The notes beneath the pieces were generated by a model. It worked only from the letters and a program-made list of their open reading frames with translations, searched no databases and was not told where the DNA came from. Shown piece by piece: positions 34,579 through 43,137 of a DNA stretch of 64,000 bases; position 1 is the stretch's first letter, and every line of letters begins with the position of its first letter. The position numbers were made by a program, and so were the translations under genes. The stretch comes from Pseudoroseicyclus tamaricis (GTDB lineage Bacteria > Pseudomonadota > Alphaproteobacteria > Rhodobacterales > Rhodobacteraceae), in contig NZ_JAAFYS010000002.1 of assembly GCF_012070395.1 (NCBI RefSeq), positions 1-64,000 on the forward strand, written 5' to 3'.

Positions 34579-35340
34579 ATGGACACCGCCAAGCGCCTCG
34601 ACCTGCGCCTCGCCACCTGCGAGAGCGACCGTCGCGCCGCGGCACGCCTGCGCTACGAGGTCTTCGTGGAGGAGCTGGGCGGCGACGGCCCGCTCGTCGA
34701 TCACTGCGCCGGCGAGGAGCGGGACGCCTTCGATCCCCATTGCGACCACATGGTCGTCGTCGATCCCGCCCGCCCCGAGGGGCGCCACGTGATCGGTCTC
34801 TACCGTCTCCTCGGCGAGGAGGGCGCACGCGCCGCCGGCGGCTTCTATTCCGAGGGCGAGTTCGATCTCGCCCCCCTGCGCCGCTCCGGCCGGCGGCTGC
34901 TGGAGCTTGGCCGCTCCTGCCTGCACCGCGATTACCGCGGCGGCGCCGCCATGTTCCGCCTCTGGCAGGGGCTCGGCGCCTATGTGGCGGAGCGGAAGGT
35001 GGACCTGCTCTTCGGCACCGCCTCCTTCCATGGGACGGACCCGGACAGGATCGCGGGGCCGCTGACGCTGCTCCACAACGCCTATCTCGCCCCCGAGGAG
35101 ATCCGCGTGCGCTCCCGCGCCTTCGTGGAGATGGACCGGCAGATGGAGGTGGATCGCCGCGCCGCGATGATCGCCATGCCGGCGCTCATCAAGGGCTACC
35201 TGCGGCTCGGCGGCCACGTGGGGGAGGGCGCCTTTATCGACAAGAAGTTCAACACCACCGACATCTGCCTCCTCCTCGACACCGGCCGCCTGAGCGAGCG
35301 GGCGCTGACGCTCTACGGTGGCGGCGGCGCGCGGCGATGA
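34579..35340 (+). CDS. olsB: L-ornithine N-acyltransferase OlsB
   Basis: OlsB links a 3-hydroxyacyl chain from ACP to ornithine, forming lyso-ornithine lipid, the first step to phosphate-free membrane lipids. The 253-residue protein has the GNAT-like fold seen in OlsB: RLRYEVFVEELGGD at the N-terminus, DHCDHMVVVD-like acceptor part, LELGRSCLHRDYRGG with the acyl-donor loop, and the C-terminal DKKFNTTDICLLLDT. The start ATG at 34579 follows a weak site. The stop overlaps the olsA start by four bases (ATGA), showing coupled expression with the second enzyme of the pathway. Confidence 0.88.
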   Translation: MDTAKRLDLRLATCESDRRAAARLRYEVFVEELGGDGPLVDHCAGEERDAFDPHCDHMVVVDPARPEGRHVIGLYRLLGEEGARAAGGFYSEGEFDLAPLRRSGRRLLELGRSCLHRDYRGGAAMFRLWQGLGAYVAERKVDLLFGTASFHGTDPDRIAGPLTLLHNAYLAPEEIRVRSRAFVEMDRQMEVDRRAAMIAMPALIKGYLRLGGHVGEGAFIDKKFNTTDICLLLDTGRLSERALTLYGGGGARR

Positions 35341-36149
35341 CCTGGGTCCCCGACGCCCCGCCGCCACCGCCGACGATGCGCTGGTGGCACTGGCTGATCG
35401 CCCTGCCGCGCCTGGTGCTGCTCGCGGCGCTCATCCTCCTCGGTCTGGCGCTCTACCTCGCCGTCCGGCTGATCGAGCGCCCGCTGGCCGGCGGGCGGCG
35501 GCCGGTGACGGCACGAATCCAGCAAGAGGTCTGCCGGGCGACGCTGGCGGTGATCGGGCTGCGGGTGGAGCGGAAGGGGGCGCCGATGCACGAGGGCGGG
35601 GCGCTGGTGGCCAACCATGCCTCGTGGCTCGACATCTTCGTGCTGGTCGCCGGCCAGCGGCTCACCTTCGTCGCCAAGGCCGAGGTCGCCGGCTGGGCGG
35701 TGATCGGCTGGCTGGCGCGGGCGACGGGCACGCTCTTCATCCGGCGAGACCGCAAGGAGGCCGGCGCGCAGGTGGCGCAGATCGCCGAGCGGGTCGGGCG
35801 GGACGAGCTGCTGCTCTTCTTTCCAGAGGGCACCTCGACGGACGGCCGCCGAGTCCTGCCCTTCAAGGCGACGCTCTTTGCCGCCTTCCTCGGCCCCGGG
35901 CTGGCGGAGGACCTGCGCGTGCAGCCCATCGCCCTGCGCTACACCGCGCCGCCGGGGGAGGACCCGCGCGCCTATGGCTGGTTTGGCGCCATGGGCTTCG
36001 CGCCGCATTTCCTCTGGGTGCTGGGGCGCCCGCGGCAGGGGCGGGTGGAGGTGCGCTACGGCGCCCCCATCGCGGTGCGCGAGGTGCCGAGCCGCAAGGC
36101 CCTCGCCGCCGCGGCCGAGGCGGCCGTGCGCGGGATGTTCGAGGGCTAG
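35337..36149 (+). CDS. olsA: Lyso-ornithine lipid O-acyltransferase OlsA (PlsC family)
   Basis: The 270-residue inner-membrane acyltransferase has a membrane helix at about 20-45 and the PlsC motifs NHASWLDIF (catalytic NHxxxxD) and FPEGTSTDG (acyl-acceptor binding). By itself it could be a general 1-acylglycerol-3-phosphate acyltransferase. Its four-base overlap with olsB makes OlsA the better reading: it adds the second acyl chain to lyso-ornithine lipid. The stop TAG overlaps by four bases the end of the ThiE-like gene on the minus strand. Confidence 0.85.
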   Translation: MTWVPDAPPPPPTMRWWHWLIALPRLVLLAALILLGLALYLAVRLIERPLAGGRRPVTARIQQEVCRATLAVIGLRVERKGAPMHEGGALVANHASWLDIFVLVAGQRLTFVAKAEVAGWAVIGWLARATGTLFIRRDRKEAGAQVAQIAERVGRDELLLFFPEGTSTDGRRVLPFKATLFAAFLGPGLAEDLRVQPIALRYTAPPGEDPRAYGWFGAMGFAPHFLWVLGRPRQGRVEVRYGAPIAVREVPSRKALAAAAEAAVRGMFEG

Positions 36150-36763
36150 CTGCGCGCCGCGGCGAGGCGCATCAGCGCCTCGGCCGCATCCTCCTCGCGC
36201 CAGATCTCCTCGCCGATAGCGAAGAAATCTACCTGCGGCGTCAGCGCCCGCACGAGATCCTCCGTCAGCGCGCCTTCGGCGACGACGGGCACCTCGATCA
36301 TCTCCGACCACCAGGCGTAGACGTCCGGGTCCACCGTCTCGCCGCGGCCCAGCGCCGAGGCGCCGGTCGGCCCGAAGGAGACGTAATCGGCCCCGATCTC
36401 GCCGGCATTGAGCCCCTCGTGGCGCGAGGTCGAGCAGAAGGCGCCGACGATGCCGTCCTCGCCGAACTCCTTGCGCCAGAGCCGCACCTGCCGGGCGCCG
36501 TCCATCAGATGCACCCCGTCGAGTCCGTGAGCCTTGGCGATCAGCCCGTGCGTCTCGATGACGATCGGGATGTCGCGGGCATGGGCGACCTCGCGCAGCC
36601 CGTCCGCCGCCTTGCCGATCCGCCCCTCGTCGGCCCCGCCGAGCGCGAGACGCAGGCAGGCGACCTCCACCGCGTCGAGGCAAGCCTCCAGCCGGGGCAG
36701 GAAGGCCGAGAGCTCGAACTCGGCGGGCGTGACGAGATAGATCTGCGGCAGGTCTTCGGCCAT
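36146..36763 (-). CDS. Thiamine-phosphate synthase-like protein (TMP-TENI fold)
   Basis: The 205-residue TIM-barrel protein resembles ThiE: IYLVTPAEFE at the first strand, IVIETHGLIAKAHGLDGVHLMDG in the middle, and GADYVSFGPTGAS followed by VPVVAEGAL. Several residues of true ThiE are altered: the usual NDR motif reads ETH, and the thiazole-phosphate lysine region differs. Thiamine-phosphate synthesis is therefore uncertain and it may be a paralogue. The ATG at 36763 is used; an ATG three codons earlier exists. No thi genes are adjacent and no thiamine riboswitch is visible upstream. Confidence 0.7.
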   Translation of the reverse strand: MAEDLPQIYLVTPAEFELSAFLPRLEACLDAVEVACLRLALGGADEGRIGKAADGLREVAHARDIPIVIETHGLIAKAHGLDGVHLMDGARQVRLWRKEFGEDGIVGAFCSTSRHEGLNAGEIGADYVSFGPTGASALGRGETVDPDVYAWWSEMIEVPVVAEGALTEDLVRALTPQVDFFAIGEEIWREEDAAEALMRLAAARS

Positions 36764-36917
36764 CGGGAGCATCCTTGGTTGCGGGGCGCGTCTTAGCGGG
36801 GTTTGCCGGCGGTGGCGAGAGGGGAGAGGGCGGACGGGGCACTGCCCCCGCCTTCACGAGAGACGGCGGGCGGGCCATGGTGCCCCGCTGGAACGCGGGG
36901 CGCCCGGCACCCAGCCC

Positions 36918-37247
36918 TCACGCCTTCGGCGGCAGGGCGCGGATGCAGGCGAGGGAGAGAGCGAGGAGCCGGTCCAGCGTCGCATCGTCGCCCAGCGCCT
37001 CGGGCGAGGCCGCCACGAAGCCGCCCATGGTGCGGGCGCCCATCGTCATGGGGGTGACGCCGGGCAGGGCCAGCGCCTCCTCCATCCGGTCCCTGCCGGG
37101 GCGGAAGAGGGCGCTCTCGCCGAGCACGCCGGCGACCATGTGGCCCTCCACCATCAGGGCGAGGCCGCCGAACATGCGCTGCTCGCGGAACCGTTCCCCC
37201 TCCAGCCGCTCGCGGAGCAGCTCCGCCACGCCTTCGTCATGCGCCAT
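36918..37247 (-). CDS. TfoX/Sxy N-terminal domain protein
   Basis: The 109-residue protein matches the N-terminal domain of TfoX/Sxy: RMFGGLALMVEGHMVAGVLGESALFRPG and MTMGARTMGGFVAAS. In Haemophilus and relatives full-length Sxy activates competence genes with CRP. Stand-alone N-terminal-domain proteins are widespread, and their role outside that group is not established. There is no C-terminal domain here. It is divergent from trmJ with about 50 bp between. The 154 bp downstream to the ThiE-like gene hold nothing recognised. Confidence 0.8.
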   Translation of the reverse strand: MAHDEGVAELLRERLEGERFREQRMFGGLALMVEGHMVAGVLGESALFRPGRDRMEEALALPGVTPMTMGARTMGGFVAASPEALGDDATLDRLLALSLACIRALPPKA

Positions 37248-37298
37248 GAGCCGCCTCCCGCTTGTCTGACCGCTGCGGCAAGCGTATCAGGCCCGCGC

Positions 37299-38051
37299 AT
37301 GACAGACGACACTCCCACCTTCCTTCCCCCGGCCATCGTGCTCGTCCGCCCGCAGATGGGCGAGAACATCGGCGCGGCGGCACGCGGCATGCTCAATTTC
37401 GGGCTTGATCACCTGCGCCTCGTCGCCCCGCGCGACGGCTGGCCGAACCCGGCCGCGGGGGCCATGGCCTCCGGCGCCGGGAGGGTGCTGGATAGGGCGG
37501 GGGTCTTCGAGGATACCGCCGGGGCGCTGGCCGACTGCACCCGCGTCTACGCCACCACGGCGCGGGCGCGCGGGCTGACGAAGCGCGTCGTGACGCCCGA
37601 GCAGGCGATGCGGGAGGCCCATGCCGCCGCCCTCAAGGGGGAGCGCGCCGCGATCCTCTTCGGGCCGGAGCGGACGGGGCTGGAGAATGACGATATCGCC
37701 CGGGCGGAGGCCATCGTCTCCATCCCGGTGAACCCGGATTTCGCCTCGCTCAACCTCTCCCAGGCCGTGAACCTGCTCGCCTACGAGTGGCGCCGTGCCG
37801 CCGATGCGCCCGTCGCCGAACGGCTGGAGCTGGCCGGCGCCGAGCCGGCGAGCGGCATCGAGCTGGAAAAGCTGGCCGACCACTGGGAAGAGCGGCTGGA
37901 GACGGCGAACTTCTTCTTCCCGCCCGACAAGGCGGCGGGGATGAAACTGGTCCTGCGCAACTTCCTGTCGCGGGCCGGGATGACACGCAGCGACGTCCAG
38001 ATGCTGCACGGGGTGATGCGCGCCATGGTGCGCTGGAAGGAGCGGGGCTGA
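37299..38051 (+). CDS. tRNA/rRNA methyltransferase, TrmJ-like (SPOUT)
   Basis: The 250-residue SPOUT methyltransferase has VLVRPQMGENIGAAARGMLNFGL at the N-terminus. The knot motifs are ILFGPERTGLENDDIARAEAIVSIPVNPDFASLNLSQAVNLLAYE, followed by a helical C-terminal extension. TrmJ methylates the 2'-O of nucleotide 32 in tRNAs using S-adenosylmethionine. Length and the C-terminal domain favour TrmJ over TrmH or TrmL, but the target position is inferred. It overlaps ctaA by one base (TGATG). Confidence 0.85.
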   Translation: MTDDTPTFLPPAIVLVRPQMGENIGAAARGMLNFGLDHLRLVAPRDGWPNPAAGAMASGAGRVLDRAGVFEDTAGALADCTRVYATTARARGLTKRVVTPEQAMREAHAAALKGERAAILFGPERTGLENDDIARAEAIVSIPVNPDFASLNLSQAVNLLAYEWRRAADAPVAERLELAGAEPASGIELEKLADHWEERLETANFFFPPDKAAGMKLVLRNFLSRAGMTRSDVQMLHGVMRAMVRWKERG

Positions 38052-39199
38052 TGGCCGAGAAACGCCGCACGATCTTCGAAGAGGTTGGGACCAGCGAGAA
38101 GGCGGTCGCCGCGCCGGGAGGCATCGACCGGGGGCGCCGCGACAGCCGCGGCGCCATCCGCATCTGGCTGGTGATGCTCTTCGTCCTCGTCGCCGCCATG
38201 GTGCTCATCGGCGGGCTGACACGGCTGACCGATTCCGGCCTCTCCATCACCGAGTGGAACCCCGTCTCCGGCGCCATGCCGCCGACGACGCAGGCCGACT
38301 GGCAGGCGGAGTTCGATCTTTACCGCGCCAGCCCGCAATACGAGATCCTCAACCAGGGCATGGAGCTCGGCGAGTTCAAGAGCATCTACTGGTGGGAATG
38401 GGGGCACCGGCAGCTCGGCCGGCTCGTCGGCCTCGTCTGGGCCGTGGGCTTCTTCTTCTTCCTCTTCACCAAGCGCATCCCGGCCGGCTGGACGGGGCGC
38501 CTGCTTATCCTCGGCGTGCTCGGCGGGCTGCAGGGCGCCATCGGCTGGTGGATGGTGGCGAGCGGGCTGGAGGCGGGGATGCATTCCGTCGCCTCCTACC
38601 GGCTGGCCACGCATCTCGGCCTCGCCTTCGCGATCCTGGGGACGATCTACTGGTACTGGCTGCGCCTGCGCCGGCGGGAAACGGACCTGCTGCAGGCCCG
38701 CCGCCTCGGTGAGCGGCCGCTCTTCGGCATGATGACGGGCCTTTTGCACCTCACCTTCGTGCAGATCCTCATCGGCGCGCTGGTCGCCGGCATCGACGCC
38801 GGCCGCGCCTTCCCGCACTGGCCGACGATGGACGGGCGGAGCTTCTTCCCGCCGGATCCGTTCGGCATCACGCCTCTCTGGCGCAACTTCTTCGAGGATG
38901 CCGGGCTGGTGCAGTTCATCCACCGGATCGTCGCCTACCTGATCCTCGCCTTCGCCATCGGCATCTTCATGCGGGGCCGCAAGAGCGCCCATCCGCATAC
39001 GCGGAGGGCCATCTACGCCGCGCTCGCCATGGTGCTGGTGCAGGCGGTGATCGGGATCGTCACGGCAATCTACTCCGCCCCCTTGCCGCTGGCCTCGCTG
39101 CACCAGATCGGCGCCGTGGCCGCCTTCTGCCTGATCCTGCGGGGGCGCTTCTACGCGCGCTACCCTGCTGTCACCTCCATCCGGGGAACCCGCGCATGA
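38051..39199 (+). CDS. ctaA: Haem A synthase (COX15/CtaA)
   Basis: CtaA oxidises the methyl group of haem O to the formyl group of haem A for aa3-type cytochrome oxidases. The 382-residue inner-membrane protein has eight helices and the paired histidines of the two symmetric halves (WGHRQLGRLVGLVW, SYRLATHLGLAFAI, QFIHRIVAYLILAF, LASLHQIGAVAAF). The N-terminal GGLTRLTDSGLSITEWNPVSGAMPP is a family hallmark. The alphaproteobacterial type lacks the cysteine pair of Bacillus CtaA in its first loop, as here. The oxidase genes are not in the window. Confidence 0.95.
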   Translation: MAEKRRTIFEEVGTSEKAVAAPGGIDRGRRDSRGAIRIWLVMLFVLVAAMVLIGGLTRLTDSGLSITEWNPVSGAMPPTTQADWQAEFDLYRASPQYEILNQGMELGEFKSIYWWEWGHRQLGRLVGLVWAVGFFFFLFTKRIPAGWTGRLLILGVLGGLQGAIGWWMVASGLEAGMHSVASYRLATHLGLAFAILGTIYWYWLRLRRRETDLLQARRLGERPLFGMMTGLLHLTFVQILIGALVAGIDAGRAFPHWPTMDGRSFFPPDPFGITPLWRNFFEDAGLVQFIHRIVAYLILAFAIGIFMRGRKSAHPHTRRAIYAALAMVLVQAVIGIVTAIYSAPLPLASLHQIGAVAAFCLILRGRFYARYPAVTSIRGTRA

Positions 39200-40668
39200 G
39201 TGCCTATGACGAGCTGATGACCTTCCAGCGCGAAACGGAGGCCCTCTCCCAGGTCGCTGGCCGCCTCGGCTGGGACATGGAGACGGTGATGCCCCCCGGC
39301 GCCATCCAGCAGCGGGCGGAGGAGCATGCGGCGATGGCCAGCCTTCTCCACGCCCGCCGCACGGCGCCGCAGATCGGCGAGTGGCTGGCGAAGGCGGAGC
39401 CGGCGGATGACGTGGCGCGGGCCAACCTCCGCCTGATCCGGCGCGATTTCGAGCGAACGATGAAGGTCCCCTCGCGCCTCGCCGCCGACCTCGCCCGCTC
39501 CACCTCGCGCGCCCACAAGATCTGGGCGAAGGCGCGGGAGGCGGAGGACGTCGCCGCCTTCCTGCCGGCCCTGAGCGAGGTGCTGGAGCTGCGCCGGGAG
39601 GAGGCCGCCTGCCTCGCGGGCAACGAGACCTCGCTCTACGACGCGCTGCTGGAGGAATACGAGCCGGGGGCGAAGGCCTCCGAGCTCTCCGCCATGTTCG
39701 ACGCGCTGCGCCCCGGGCTCGTCAGCCTGCGAGAGGCGATCCGCGGGCAGGGACGGGCGCCGCAGGTCTCCGGCATCTTCGAGGAGGGGGCGCAGATGGC
39801 GCTCTCCACCGAGCTGGCCGCCGCCTTCGGCTACGATTTCGAGTGCGGGCGCATCGACAAGGCGGTGCACCCCTTCTCCTCCGGCTCGGGGCTGGATGTG
39901 CGCATCACCACGCGCACGGCGCCGACCGATCCGTTCAACTGCTTCTACTCGACGATTCACGAGGTCGGCCACGCCACCTATGAGCAGAATATCGACGATG
40001 CCTACCTGCTGACCCCGCTGGGGCAGGGCGTCTCGATGGGCGTGCACGAGAGCCAGAGCCGCATCTACGAGAACCAGCTGGGGCGCTCCCGCGCCTTCAC
40101 GGGCTGGCTCTACGGGAAGATGCGCGACGCCTTCGGCGATTTCGGCATCGCGGGCGAGGAGGATTTCTTCGCCGCCGTGAACGCCGTCCACGACGGCTAC
40201 ATCCGCACGGAGGCCGACGAGGTGCAGTACAACCTGCACGTCATGCTGCGCTTCGACCTCGAGCGCGCGCTGATCGCCGGGGACCTGCAGGTGGGTGACC
40301 TCGAGGGCGCCTGGAACGAGCGCTTCGCGGCCGACTTCGGCTATTCCGTCGACCGGCCGTCGCACGGGCTGCTGCAGGACGTGCACTGGTCGGAGGGGCT
40401 CTTCGGCTACTTCCCCACCTATTCGCTCGGCAACGTCTATGCCGGCTGCCTGCACGAGGCGCTGCGGCGCGACGTGCCGGGCCTCGATGACGATCTGGCG
40501 AAGGGAGACACCTCGAAGGCGACGGCCTGGCTGCGCGAGAACGTGCAGCAACACGGCGGGCTCTATGAGGCGAAGGACCTGATCGCGCGGGCGATCGGCG
40601 GGGCGCCGTCGGAGCAACCGCTGCTGAGCTATCTCGAGCGCAAGTTCGGCGGGATCTACGGGCTTTGA
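39196..40668 (+). CDS. M32-family metallocarboxypeptidase
   Basis: The 490-residue cytoplasmic zinc carboxypeptidase removes C-terminal residues from peptides. The active site HEVGHATYE begins at H255, and the third ligand with the M32 signatures lies in GVSMGVHESQSRIYENQLGRS. HPFSSGSGLDVRITTR and IRTEADEVQYNLHVMLRFDLE are also typical. Length is as expected. The start overlaps the ctaA stop by four bases, so the genes are co-expressed. Confidence 0.94.
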   Translation: MSAYDELMTFQRETEALSQVAGRLGWDMETVMPPGAIQQRAEEHAAMASLLHARRTAPQIGEWLAKAEPADDVARANLRLIRRDFERTMKVPSRLAADLARSTSRAHKIWAKAREAEDVAAFLPALSEVLELRREEAACLAGNETSLYDALLEEYEPGAKASELSAMFDALRPGLVSLREAIRGQGRAPQVSGIFEEGAQMALSTELAAAFGYDFECGRIDKAVHPFSSGSGLDVRITTRTAPTDPFNCFYSTIHEVGHATYEQNIDDAYLLTPLGQGVSMGVHESQSRIYENQLGRSRAFTGWLYGKMRDAFGDFGIAGEEDFFAAVNAVHDGYIRTEADEVQYNLHVMLRFDLERALIAGDLQVGDLEGAWNERFAADFGYSVDRPSHGLLQDVHWSEGLFGYFPTYSLGNVYAGCLHEALRRDVPGLDDDLAKGDTSKATAWLRENVQQHGGLYEAKDLIARAIGGAPSEQPLLSYLERKFGGIYGL

Positions 40669-40766
40669 GGCCGGGGAGGGGGGCTGTCTGCCCCCCGCTG
40701 GCTGCGCCAGCCCCCCCGAGGATTTTCGGGACCAAAGACCAGGGCGCGCGGGACCGGGCGGGCATG

Positions 40767-40797
40767 AAAAAAGGGGGCCGGTTCAGGGCCGGCCCCC
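40767..40797 (-). terminator. Rho-independent terminator after the DUF1127 gene
   Basis: On the minus strand the arms GGGGGCCGGCCC and GGCCGGCCCCC-type complement (40773-40797) are followed by TTTTTT (40772-40767). It lies 20 bp after the DUF1127 stop codon and is a strong intrinsic terminator. Confidence 0.85.
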
Positions 40798-40817
40798 AGG
40801 TCAGGAAGCACCGGGGA

Positions 40818-41027
40818 TCAGGGCCTCCAGAACGGGATCTCGCTTTCGGTCCGCGCGGCATCGTCCGTCAGGCCGATATCCTTGAGCAGCGCCGGGTCGA
40901 GCCGGGCGAGCTTGCGCCGGGAGCTGTAGCGGTGGCGCCAGAGCGACAGCAGGCGGACCAGCTGGACGCGCCCGCGCTGCCCGGCGACGGTGAGCGTCTG
41001 CGGCGGGGAGGGAGCGAGGCGAGTCAT
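40818..41027 (-). CDS. DUF1127 small basic protein
   Basis: The 69-residue protein has the C-terminal DUF1127 pattern: LLSLWRHRYSSRRKLARLDPALLKDIGLTDDAARTESEIPFWRP. Such arginine-rich proteins are abundant in alphaproteobacteria. In Rhodobacter and Agrobacterium small members bind RNA and influence sRNA levels, phosphate or stress responses. I set the start at the ATG at 41027, which has AAGGA upstream; the longer open frame contains promoter-like DNA. It is divergent from the MocR regulator and ends at a strong terminator. Confidence 0.85.
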   Translation of the reverse strand: MTRLAPSPPQTLTVAGQRGRVQLVRLLSLWRHRYSSRRKLARLDPALLKDIGLTDDAARTESEIPFWRP

Positions 41028-41046
41028 GGTCAAAATCCTTTGTATG

Positions 41047-41128
41047 GGTACAATGTTGAAGTCTGGTTGGTACATAGGTACAATGATCACAGCTCACCTG
41101 TCCATGGATAAGTTGTAATGGATACAAT
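41047..41128. promoter_or_regulatory. Promoter and repeated boxes between DUF1127 and mocR genes
   Basis: Two identical GGTACAATG boxes lie exactly 30 bp apart (41047-41055 and 41077-41085), with a variant GGATACAAT at 41120-41128. The second box is the -10 of a good promoter for the mocR gene: TTGAAG (41056-41061), 17 bp, TACAAT (41079-41084). Around the mocR start codon TTGTA-N5-TACAA (41113-41127) forms an inverted repeat. MocR regulators usually bind direct repeats in their own promoters, so these are likely operators for autoregulation and for the divergent gene. Confidence 0.6.
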
Positions 41129-42527
41129 CTGGTTTCCTGATCTATCGGGTGCCGGCGCGCGGCCGAAGCATCAGGCGCTCGGCCTGTCTGTCCGCGAGGC
41201 CATAGCGACCGGCCGGCTGGCGCCGGGGGATCGGCTGCCGCCGGTGCGCGAGGTGGCGTGGAAGGTGGGCGTGACGCCCGGCACCGTGGCGCGCGCCTAC
41301 AAGGATCTCGTCGATCAGGGCGTGCTGCGCTCCGGCGTCGGCAAGGGCACCTTCGTGGCCGAGGGGCTGGCGGCGGCGCCGGGGCCCGAGCGGGCGGACG
41401 ACGTGCCCTACATGATGGCGCAGGTGCCGCAGGGGCGCTTCAACCTGCGCAGCGCGCAGGTGGCGCAGGTCGGGCAGGGGGCCGCTTTGGCGGAGCTGAT
41501 GCAGCGGCTGCCGGCGCCGGGGCCCGAGGATTACCGCTTCTATCCGCAGGCCGGCTCCGACCTCGCGCTGCGGCAGGCGATGGCCCGGCGCTCCGAGGGG
41601 CCCGACCACGGGGAGATCGCGGCGGAGGATGTCGTCCTCACCCTCGGCGCGCAGCATGCGCTGGTGACGGCGATGATGGCTCTCCTGCACGGGCCGCGGC
41701 CCGTCGTCCTGACGGAGGAGCTGGCCTATCCCGGCATCCGCCACGCCGCGGCGCTGCTGCGGGCGGAGGTGCAAGGGGTGCGCTTCGACGAGGAGGGCCC
41801 GCTGCCCGAAGCGCTGGACAGGGCCGCCGCCGAGACGGGGGCGCAGATCTTCGTCACCTCTGCCAATACGCACAATCCGACGACCACCTGCACCAGCCTC
41901 TCGCGCCGGCGGGAGCTGGCGGAGGTGGCGCGGGCGCGGGGGCTGCAGATCGTTGAGGATGATTGCTTCGGCTATGCCGAGGTGGACCTGCCCGGCTACC
42001 GCCTGCTGGCGCCGGAGCGGACGTGGCTTGTCACCTCGCTCTCCAAGTCCATCTCCCCCGACCTGCGGCTCGGCGCGCTCGTCGGGCCGGAGGGACGGGC
42101 GGAGCCGGCGCGGGTGGCGACCCATCACCAGTTCTTCGGCCTGCCCCGGCCGCTGCGCGACCTGATGACGCTGGCGATGGAGAGCGGCGTGGCGGCACAG
42201 ATCGAGGCAAAGGTGAAGGCCGCCAGCCAGGCCCGGGTGGAGATGGTGCGCGGGGCGCTCGGCCGGTTCGGTATCGTCACGCGCGATCATGTGCCCTTCG
42301 CCTGGCTGCCGATGCCGCGCGGCTGGCGCGCCTCCTCCTTCTCGCGGGCGGCGGAAGGGGAGGCGGTGCTGCTCAAGGCGGCCGACGAATTCGCCCTGAT
42401 CGACGGGCGCGCGCCCAATGCCGTGCGGCTGGCGCTGACGGCGGTGGGGGAGGACGCGGACTTCGCCGAGGCGCTGCGCCGGCTCTCCGCGCTGCTCAGC
42501 AACCCGCCCAGCGCCATGGAAGCGTGA
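41118..42527 (+). CDS. MocR-type regulator (GntR wHTH + aminotransferase domain)
   Basis: The 469-residue protein has an N-terminal GntR-type winged helix at about 20-90 ([42 protein letters not shown]). A type-I aminotransferase domain follows, with the PLP-binding lysine in [14 protein letters not shown] and the aspartate of EDDCFGYAE. MocR proteins use PLP or an amino-acid aldimine as effector; members include PdxR (vitamin B6) and GabR (GABA). No pdx or gab genes are adjacent, so the effector is unknown. The most likely target is its own promoter and the divergent DUF1127 gene. Confidence 0.92.
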   Translation: MDTIWFPDLSGAGARPKHQALGLSVREAIATGRLAPGDRLPPVREVAWKVGVTPGTVARAYKDLVDQGVLRSGVGKGTFVAEGLAAAPGPERADDVPYMMAQVPQGRFNLRSAQVAQVGQGAALAELMQRLPAPGPEDYRFYPQAGSDLALRQAMARRSEGPDHGEIAAEDVVLTLGAQHALVTAMMALLHGPRPVVLTEELAYPGIRHAAALLRAEVQGVRFDEEGPLPEALDRAAAETGAQIFVTSANTHNPTTTCTSLSRRRELAEVARARGLQIVEDDCFGYAEVDLPGYRLLAPERTWLVTSLSKSISPDLRLGALVGPEGRAEPARVATHHQFFGLPRPLRDLMTLAMESGVAAQIEAKVKAASQARVEMVRGALGRFGIVTRDHVPFAWLPMPRGWRASSFSRAAEGEAVLLKAADEFALIDGRAPNAVRLALTAVGEDADFAEALRRLSALLSNPPSAMEA

Positions 42528-42542
42528 GGTATCTAGATACCT
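42527..42542. promoter_or_regulatory. Perfect 16-bp palindrome, operator-like
   Basis: AGGTATCTAGATACCT begins on the last base of the mocR stop codon. A consensus TATAAT at 42562-42567 lies 20 bp further on, so the palindrome covers the -35 position of a possible rplM promoter. It is too AT-rich for an ordinary terminator stem. Confidence 0.5.
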
Positions 42543-42589
42543 ATATTTCAAGCCGTTGTTTTATAATGGTTTTTCAGAGCGTTATGCTC

Positions 42590-42617
42590 TTGACCGTGTT
42601 TGCGCGATCTCTATAAG
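42590..42617 (+). promoter_or_regulatory. rplM: Sigma-70 promoter of rplM-rpsI
   Basis: TTGACC (42590-42595), a 16-bp spacer and TATAAG (42612-42617) lie 58 bp before the rplM start. This is one of the best promoter matches in the window, as expected for ribosomal protein genes. A short hairpin AGAGC-GTTAT-GCTCT (42576-42590) precedes it. Confidence 0.65.
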
Positions 42618-42675
42618 CCAGCCATCGACTAGTTTCCGGGCGCGGCTGCCGCGCCCCCGATCCGAAGGCAGAGCA

Positions 42676-43137
42676 ATGAAAACCTATTCCGCGACCCCGG
42701 CGGAGATCGAGAAGAAGTGGGTGGTGATCGATGCCGAAGGCGTCGTTCTCGGCCGCCTCGCCTCGATCATCGCCATGCGCCTGCGCGGCAAGCACAAGCC
42801 GAGCTTCACCCCGCACATGGACATGGGCGACAACGTCATTGTCGTGAATGCCGACAAGGTGCAGCTCACCGGCCGCAAGCGCGACAAGCCGAACTACTGG
42901 CACACGGGCTTCCCGGGGGGCATCAAGTCCCGCACCACCGGGCAGATCCTCGAAGGCGAGCACCCTGAGCGCGTCGTCATGCAGGCCGTCAAGCGCATGC
43001 TGCCGGGCGGCAAGCTGAGCCGCCAGCAGATGACGCACCTGCGCGTCTTCGCCGGCCCCGAGCACACCCTCCAGGCCCAGAAGCCCGAGACGCTCGATGT
43101 CAAAGCCATGAACAAGAAAAACACGAGGAGCGCGTAA
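42676..43137 (+). CDS. rplM: 50S ribosomal protein L13
   Basis: L13 is an early-assembly protein of the large subunit. The 153-residue protein shows [29 protein letters not shown], the lysine-rich rRNA-binding core [31 protein letters not shown], and [15 protein letters not shown]. Length fits alphaproteobacteria. The TAA stop overlaps the rpsI ATG by one base. Confidence 0.98.
   Translation: MKTYSATPAEIEKKWVVIDAEGVVLGRLASIIAMRLRGKHKPSFTPHMDMGDNVIVVNADKVQLTGRKRDKPNYWHTGFPGGIKSRTTGQILEGEHPERVVMQAVKRMLPGGKLSRQQMTHLRVFAGPEHTLQAQKPETLDVKAMNKKNTRSA

Noticed and set aside
40690-40740. Terminator after the M32 carboxypeptidase gene
   Set aside because: A GC-rich inverted stretch (GCTGGCTGCGCCAGC) is followed by GAGGATTTTCGGGACC, which looks like a common spacer sequence of the order. 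The stem is short and the T-run is not adjacent, so it was not called.
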